Part shown: one piece after another, positions 57,684 through 64,000 of the stretch
Layout of the letters: every line of letters begins with the position of its first letter
Position numbering within the stretch: the first letter of the stretch is position 1
Assembly: GCF_032854445.1 (NCBI RefSeq)
Contig: NC_088298.1
Span: forward strand, 9,971,504 to 10,035,503
Reading direction: 5' to 3'
Length of the DNA stretch: 64,000 bases
Source: Liolophura sinensis
Lineage: Eukaryota > Mollusca > Polyplacophora > Chitonida > Chitonidae
Program-made: the position numbers and the translations under genes
The notes under the pieces: model-generated
What the model saw: only the letters and a program-made list of their open reading frames with translations
What the model was told of the DNA's origin: nothing
Database searches by the model: none

Positions 57684-58844
57684 TATATATGTATTAAAAA
57701 TTCACCCCATATGTTCCCCACCCACCACGGAGTGCCAACAAGGGCGATGCCTGAACCTGGGAATACCCGGCAGGAAAGACATCAAGGATTCCATATGAGG
57801 TATACTCGAACAGATTGATTTATACCAAAGGTTAAATTCAATCTACTCGATTGACCCATGAGCCACCGCCTCAAAACGTAGTCCCGCAAACGATATTTCA
57901 GAAATAACATTTATTCTTTACTGAGTGGTGTTATGGAGAAATTCTGGGACAACGCAGAGGCAAGACATGACCAAGCCGATTGATCGGACCGGGCCCATCC
58001 GACCTCCCGTCTCTCTCCAAGTAAGGGCCAAAGTGACGTGTTGGGCGTGAGGATCTCGCAAGACCATCCCGCCCTCAGCCACTAGGATCTCTCACACAAC
58101 CGAGAAGATGTGAGCCTATTATAATCACCGGGCTCACACAGGAGAGCTCTAGGTTAGTCGACTTTTACGACAAGCTTGCCTAGAGGGCTGAGGTCCTATT
58201 CTTATCACCCCGGAAACCCCATGGGGGCTACAGGGCTGTGAGTAATGTTGTTATTGATGAAGATAGAAGAGCAGCCTGGAGCTCGTTCTTCTTCACTTGA
58301 ATAAGTGCTGTATAAGGAATAATTTTTAAAGGCTATTGTGTCTTTGTCAGATGTCTTCAGGAAAGGGCAATAGGATTTTCTGATTGAACTGTGTTATTGC
58401 GATAAAATTTACCTTAAGACCTCGACAATTCCACTGTATAATTTTGTCTAAAGAATACTTTATGGAGAGAGACGTATAGGAGATTTCTCTTTATGTTTGA
58501 ACCGTAGGGCGACCCTTCCGTGGAGATCGGCTGGAAGATCTCCCTGGTGCGGGTGATGTATCCATCACATAGGATGTAGGACCAACTTCCTCCAACGATT
58601 CCAACTTATTACAAATTTGGACAGGGTCCCTAGGGGCCTTAGAGGAACGCTCTGTGGGACCGGTAGGGTTACTATTATTATATTTATTTCCAGATTTGGT
58701 TTTGGCAGTTTTGTTTTTGAATATGTCAAGTTTAGGTTTATCAGTTTCTTGTTTATTACTGACTGGTTTTATTTGCTGTTTTCCAGTGGTCTCTGTTAGC
58801 AGGAAATATGCGCAGGTTGAGCAGCAGGTTGTAAAGATGTGGAG

Positions 58845-59745
58845 CTACGTTTGTCGTTTCCAATGGGCCGTGTTAATGAAGTTTGAGTTCCAAAAGATGT
58901 TGTAGTTGACCACATTGGCAAACGAAGATTGCAGTGAAGTTTTAGAGAGGGAGGCCTGCTGATACGATATACTGTTTTTAGTTTTTAGATTTATTATTTG
59001 CTTTTCTTTAATAAAAAACGGACAGTCCTTGGAGGAGGCCATGTGATCTCCACTGCAATTGCAACACTTAACTGTGTTGCCACAGTCGAAACCATCATGA
59101 CCCTCACTGCCGCATCTAAAACAAACCAATTTATTTTACATTGGCCCTTGACGTGACCAAATTTTTGGCAAGTACAGCAACGTGTAGGGTTAGGAATGTA
59201 TAAATCTACACTAACCCTATACGGGCCAATGTAGATACACGACGGAAGTGAGGTTGTGTTGAAGGTCAAAAGATATGTTTTAAGTTTAATGATGTTGCCA
59301 GATTTCTTCATAGTGAAGCGTTTAACTCTAGCAACATCCTGTGATTGCAAGCATATTTCCTCTTCAGACAGATCAATAATATCAACATCCCGGTCACGAA
59401 TTATCCCCTGACAGCTGTTCAGGGCATTGTGAGGGGATGAGAAAAAAGGGATATCAGATATTTTAGTTAATGACAATAAATTTGTTGATTGTTGCTTCCG
59501 GAAACATTCAATGAGAATGTCTCCGAATCTTAACTTTTTAACGGTTTTTAATGTTCCAGCTGTGCCCTGGATAGCCCTTTTTAATACGAAAGGATGAATT
59601 TTAGAAACCGGCTTTTGTTCACTCTTAGTCGAGAGAACAATAAAAGCCGGCCAGCGGTCCTGTCCATTATCACGAGAGTCTGTGAAAACTTCTAACTTCC
59701 TCTTTTTATCAGCACTTGAAGTCGGCTGAGAGGAAGATCTATTGG
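58845..59745 (-). pseudogene. Older LINE ORF1
   Basis: The same domain order as the younger copy: KIHPFVLKRAIQG-type block near 59590, VKRFTMKKSGNIIKLKTY, IYIGPYRVSVDLY and knuckles CCTCQKFGHVKGQC, CFRCGSEGHDGFDC, CCNCSGDHMASSKDC. Frame changes separate the parts. Sequence 59746-60264 is its 5' untranslated region, cut short at the 5' end compared with the younger copy. Confidence 0.78.
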
Positions 59746-60264
59746 ATATATTCGAAGTTGAAATTTTAAATCAGGCCATTATTGATTTTATCAATTTCGC
59801 CTTTCGTGTCCCCCACCCGCCACGAAGTGCTAACAAGGGCGAATCTACCTCTGCCGATGACCAGCAGAGAATAAAAACAGGGAATCCATGCAAGGTATCT
59901 TCGAACAGATTGAGTTATATCAAAAGGTTAAATTCAGTCTACTCGATTGACCCATTAGTCACCGCCTTCTGCACTGACCCCAAAGGAAGAGCATCTGAAA
60001 AAGAGCCAACTTGACATCTCGGTAAGACAAAGAATAACAAACTGGATCAAGTGTAGGGCTTGACGTGACCAGCCGATTGATCGGACCGGGCCCATCCGAC
60101 CTCCCGTCTCTCTCCAAGTAAGGGCCAAAGTGGCGTGTTAGGCGTGAGGATCTCGCAAGACGAACACGCCCTCAGCCATCATGATCCCGTCCGCGTAGAT
60201 TACGGGTCGCAACCCACGGCAAACAGGTCGCTCCCCGGTTGCCTTTCACACAACCGGGAAGATG

Positions 60265-60634
60265 TGAGGGAAAAGTTTAGAAAACACACACTTGCATTCT
60301 CTGCATTTTAAACACCTAGGGCCTAGAACATTGATGTGAACTTACCAAGATCTTTATTAAAGACGAAAGACCTTTTAACAATGTCATACAGAAAACAATC
60401 ACAGACCTACGCGCTTCATTGCTCTGATTACACGCCCAAATGACGACGTTTGTTTTGTATTAGGTTCTGTTACAGGACATGGAAACGTACCGCTTGCTGA
60501 TTCTTCAATACGTTGTTTGTTAGGGTTTGTTTGACCTCTTTCAGTAGCTGGAGTTACCTACACAGGATTACCACTAGAACTTGCTCATATATTTTGCTCA
60601 CGAGAACTTGAAGCAAATGTTTCCAGTTACGCCT
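60265..60634. other. Short gap without a recognised feature
   Basis: AT-rich sequence; I find no coding or repeat match within the window. Confidence 0.4.
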
Positions 60635-61115
60635 ACAAATAATGTTTAAAATGAGATAAAAGAAAAATAAGAATTAAAACTCGAAAACCAGCATACTTTA
60701 AAAATAGTACATTTAGAAATCTGTATGTATATAACTTTTTTCTGTAAATATTTATTACAGTTAAAATTTAAATTCTATGATATAGGCCAAAGGCAACGAA
60801 TATATCTAAGAATATCAGAATATAAAGTTAAAAGGTACTTTAGCTTTTGGTATGGGTTTGCTTACGGCAGCCTTTGCTTCCCTGTTCACGACTGTGTTTC
60901 CATGGCTACCAATATGACTCGGTATCCAGCAGAATATTATATCTTTACTTCTTTTAATTGGTTTTCTATGTAAGGCTAACATTTCGAGTATTAGTGAATT
61001 TTCAAATTTTTTATGCTGTATTGTTAAAAGGCAGGAGAGCGAGTCATTGCATATCATTGCCTTCTGGGCACGCCCAGAAAAACATATGATAAGGCGAGGA
61101 GTATAGCTCTGGCCT
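60635..61115 (-). mobile_element. I-like LINE 3' fragment, internally deleted
   Basis: It matches the older LINE at 44070-44220 and then, after a deletion of about 330 bp, 44543 onwards. The minus strand carries RNase H (DIIFCWIPSHIGSHGNTVVN, near 60900). The 3' tail is missing. Confidence 0.75.
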
Positions 61116-61179
61116 GTGCAGAAAACAGGGAAGGACACAGACCCCCATTACAACTTCCGTTTTCCGATTGTAGTTCTGT

Positions 61180-61990
61180 GACATCATGGCTTGACCGAAA
61201 ATTGTTGGACTCAATCAGATTGTATCTTACAAACCTGGCTATTTCGTCCAATCACAGTAGTTCTTACTCAGGCACTCGGATCTGTCAGTGGCATATGCAA
61301 CTTCGGCCCAATGGCAAGTGTTGGTACAACCACTGATGTAAGTTCACTTATTTTTAATATTTCTTAAGTAATAATTAATTCACGCCATAATTAATAGAAT
61401 TCATGCTCGCCAGTCTGTGAATTACGCTTGCCATTCTGTGCCATTTCAGTTCAGCAGTGTACAATGTAGGCTAGTTACAAAAGCGGATACTGTCAAAGTT
61501 GTTGTTGTTGTGCTCTTTATTTAAAGCATTGTCAGTGGATCACATATACTCATCCTCAGTATTTAATAAGTCTAACTTAGCAGTTGCAGACGTAAGGTTG
61601 GTGGTAGCACTATGTGGCTATGTTTATGCGGAAATATATGTAAGCATTTACTTAGCCCGCGCTCCTTGGTTCTTAGTGTGCTATCCTCAACATACTTGTT
61701 GTCCGCAGTAGGCCTAGTGTAAAACGTGGCTGATTGTAACGTCTGTCCATTTCTGGGACCGATGTATGTCAGTTTAGTGATATGCTACGTCTTGGAAGCA
61801 TGCGCTGCACCCTTACCTCTACGTGTACATCACCTACCGGCATCACCTGCCATTTATGCACTATGTTTCAAATTTCAATATAACCGCTCAGCAGTACTTT
61901 TTTTACATGCATGTTACATTGCTGTTTATGCAACCCATCAAACCTACAGGCATTACATATGTCACATATCCTTTAGTCAATACCATTAAG
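61180..61990 (+). repeat. Inverted partner of the repeat at 30978-31740
   Basis: See 30978-31740. The copy here is slightly longer and ends at AATACCATTA, just before the SINE at 61996. Confidence 0.7.
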
Positions 61991-61995
61991 TCAAG

Positions 61996-62255
61996 ATTGG
62001 CCTCCGTGGCCGAGGGGTAAGCTAGCCAGTGCTACCCTATGACCCAGGATCCTCTCACCAATGCGGTTGCTATCAGTTCAAGTCTAGATTATGCTGACTT
62101 CCTCTCCAGCTGTACGTGGCAAGGTCTTCCAGCAACTTGCGCATGGTTGTGGGTTACCCCCTCACTTTGCCCGGTTTCCTCCCACCACACTGCTGTAGAA
62201 GTGAAATGTTCTTGAGTACGGCAAACACCGATGAAATAATAAAATAAAATCATTT
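61996..62255 (+). mobile_element. tRNA-derived SINE, second copy
   Basis: The head GATTGGCCTCCGTGGCCGAG is tRNA-like, with B-box-like CAGTTCAAGTCTAG. CTCTCACCAATGCGGTTGC, GTACGTGGCAAGGTCTTCCA and CCCGGTTTCCTCCCACCA are shared with the copy at 47420. The tail is TTCTTGAGTACGGCAAACAC plus AATAAAATAAAAT. The head differs from the other copy, so two subfamilies may be present. Confidence 0.82.
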
Positions 62256-62895
62256 ATACAAAAAATGATTAGCATTTTTTTAGCTTGCACTTGTTCCCTT
62301 GTTTAAACGTTGCATGCATTAAGCTCCTGTAACATTTCCCTAATGCGTGTTTATATTATGCTTTAATCCCGGCTTCACACTGTCTCAAAAATTAATTTGT
62401 GTAAAACCTCTAAGTGTTTTTTTTTTGTGAATGGTTAGCGAAAAAAGAATATTCCCTATATTCCAAGTTCAACTGCTTGAACGCTCCATCCGCTGTATGA
62501 CTTCGTTTTTCATCTGAGCATAACAAAACCTGTCACTGCTGTCCTTCACTCTGTCTGCACCTGACTATTCTATCTACAATATGTAAGTAATGTTCCATAG
62601 TGTTTCTTGCAGAAGTATTTTGTGTTTGTTGGTTTTCTTCCTGCATTTTACTTTATATGCTTTACTCAAAATGCTGAAGAAATGAAATGTTCTTGAGTAC
62701 AGGATAAAACACCAATGAAATAAATAAAATAAATTAATCATTTATACAATATGCCAACAACATGCATTTTTAGCATGCACTTGTTCCCTTGTTTAAATTT
62801 TGCATGCATTAAGCTCCTGTAGCAATCCCCGATTGCATGTTTATATTATGCTTTAATCCTAGCTTCACACTGTCTCAAAAATATATATGCGTAAA
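62198..62895 (+). repeat. Tandem duplication of SINE tail plus flank, period about 480 bp
   Basis: Unit 1 (62198-62410) and unit 2 (62676-62895) both start in GAAATGTTCTTGAGTAC and continue through ATCATTTATACAA, TGCACTTGTTCCCTTGTTTA, CATGCATTAAGCTCCTGTA and TTCACACTGTCTCAAAAA. Because flank beyond the SINE is included, this is a segmental duplication and not two SINE insertions. From 62896 to 63455 nothing is recognised. Confidence 0.75.
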
Positions 62896-63454
62896 ACTCA
62901 AAATAATAACAAAAGTGTTAACCCATAATGTGTTTATTGCTTTATATAAAATGTATGTCTATTTTACTCCCGTATCTCTTTTGTGCACATTAAGTTTCAT
63001 AAGCTATGTCCAGAAAATCTGTGCTAAGCTCAACTCTCTTTGTACAGCAACTAAATTGTTTCCAAAACAGATCAATTAACTAGGCCTTTATATGGTCATA
63101 AACATTTCATGCATTAGCAATGCAGGTTCTAATCAACATACTGCTTCAGTTGTTTTCCCTAGTTCTGTTAGTATTTGTGTATTATTGCAGTCCCATGACT
63201 TAAAATCATACAAATTTGCACCTTCTAAACATATTTTGTTTTTATGTTCACTTATTTGTGGCTTGTGCATACATGTATATCCTTTACATGTTGCATTTGT
63301 GTTATATTTTTTTTCTCCTAAAATGGTTTTTGTTGTTCTGGCATCATTATGGCCATGTATTGCAGCTTCTGTTATCAGCAGCCTCTATGGTTAAACTTTG
63401 TACCTTATGTCGTACCCTGGGCGTCAGCATCTGCATCAAATAACAGAGAAAGAA

Positions 63455-63930
63455 TGTTAAAATGTTAGGGGTTGGTGTCTTGTAGGTATTGAGCTCAGGG
63501 TTTACACCCTTGAAGAGCACAATAGCAAGAGGGGGATATTCCATCATTGATTGGATGTGTTCATATTAACTATTGTAAGTTGCTGAATTCCTGACTGAGT
63601 GTATTATGTTTAGGATCAATGTTAAACAGAGTATTAGGAGTGGTTTCTCAAAAACTACTGCATGTCTTGAGCTGCGGGTTTGCACACATGTAGGGCACAA
63701 TATCAATTGGGGGATATTCCATCATATGTGTGCATATTTAATACCGTAAATTACTAAATTCCTGATTTAGTGTATTGTGTATTAGAATCACTGTTATACA
63801 AAGTGTTAGGGTTGGTATCTAAAAAGTATGTCATGTATTGACCTGAAGTTTTACATGCATATAAATCTCTGTGAGCATATTAATTACCGTAAATTACCAA
63901 ATTCATCATTTGAGCTAAAGTTTTGCCTTC
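63455..63930 (+). repeat. Satellite-like tandem repeat, about 170 bp unit
   Basis: Three units begin at TTAGG near 63465, 63634 and 63806 (spacings 169 and 172). Shared blocks are GGGCACAATA, GGGGGATATTCCATCAT, ACCGTAAATTAC and AAATTCCTGA. A fourth, partial unit may start near 63915. The array may continue past the window edge. Confidence 0.75.
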
Positions 63931-64000
63931 ATGTGTCTCATACAGGTGAGCTCTTTGGTAGCCTTGATACCAATTCTGAGTTTAACATAACATATAAGTG

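Larger units (their letters stand above)
52383..58226 (-). mobile_element. Younger full-length I-like LINE inserted in the older LINE
   Basis: A 5.84-kb element with a 15-bp duplication GCTACAGGGCTGTGA on both sides (52368-52382 and 58227-58241). Its order on the minus strand is a 5' untranslated region (58226-57684), ORF1, ORF2 and a 3' end with a (TGAA)n/(TTCA)n tail at 52383. RNase H after RT and an APE endonuclease place it in the I group. Full length with an intact duplication implies a fairly recent insertion, although frameshifts have since broken both genes. Confidence 0.9.
43914..60264 (-). mobile_element. Older I-like LINE, split by two insertions
   Basis: Three segments belong to one element: 43914-46182, 51579-52382 and 58227-60264. 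They hold, from 5' to 3', the 5' region, ORF1, endonuclease, RT and RNase H, and a 3' end with a (TGAA)n/(CATT)n tail at 43914-43938. Without the Harbinger and younger LINE insertions it is about 5.1 kb. All frames are broken. GAAAAGTT beside both outer ends may be part of an old target duplication. Confidence 0.85.

Noticed and set aside
63464-63812. TTAGG/TTAGGG blocks as telomeric repeats
   Set aside because: They occur once per 170-bp unit and are not in tandem.
1-64000. CRISPR arrays, bacterial operons, rRNA genes
   Set aside because: No regular spacer-repeat arrays, ribosome-binding-site spaced genes or rRNA-like sequence were seen; the repeats present are eukaryotic transposons, minisatellite and satellite.

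Overview
The window looks like repeat-dense nuclear DNA from an invertebrate animal, most likely a mollusc. It is AT-rich, its genes have GT-AG introns, and it holds tRNA-derived SINEs whose 3' tail (a 'TTCTTGAGTACGGCGTAAAAC' type end followed by AAATAAAATAAA) is common in molluscan sequence. The species call is inference. I see no convincing single-copy host gene; nearly everything recognisable is a mobile or virus-like element at some stage of decay.

Layout: (1) 0.7-4.2 kb, a broken family-B DNA polymerase of the Polinton/adintovirus-like kind, minus strand. (2) 4.3-6.5 kb, a DNA transposon carrying a DUF7869-type gene and six subterminal copies of one 18-bp motif. (3) 6.5-11.2 kb, a GC-rich patch with a broken acidic/RING-finger gene between two 200-bp promoter-like repeats, a perfect histone-type 3' stem-loop fused to a second polymerase scrap, and a frameshifted C2H2 zinc-finger gene. 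(4) 11.26-14.79 kb, an intact-looking two-exon hAT element. (5) 15.1-18.9 kb, a reverse transcriptase remnant split by a pogo-like element with an exact TA duplication. (6) 18.9-34.9 kb, mostly fragments: a recombinase-like remnant, a second C2H2 copy, a duplicated unknown gene, several pieces of one I-like LINE family, a CR1-like LINE and a minisatellite. (7) 35.19-40.97 kb, a well-preserved ISL2EU-like element with convergent THAP-DDE and PHD-SWIM-YqaJ genes. (8) 43.9-60.3 kb, a nest: an old LINE split by a Harbinger element (itself carrying a SINE) and by a younger full-length LINE of the same family. (9) 60.3-64 kb, LINE and SINE pieces, a tandem duplication and a 170-bp satellite.

The insertion history can be read from target-site duplications: TA for pogo, CTG for Harbinger, 15 bp for the young LINE, 11 bp for the SINE, AT for the ISL2EU-like element and probably 6 bp for the hAT. 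The best candidates for working genes are the hAT transposase, the Harbinger transposase and the two ISL2EU-like genes. The polymerase, zinc-finger and RING genes look like remains of a virus-like element with no capsid, ATPase or integrase gene visible here.
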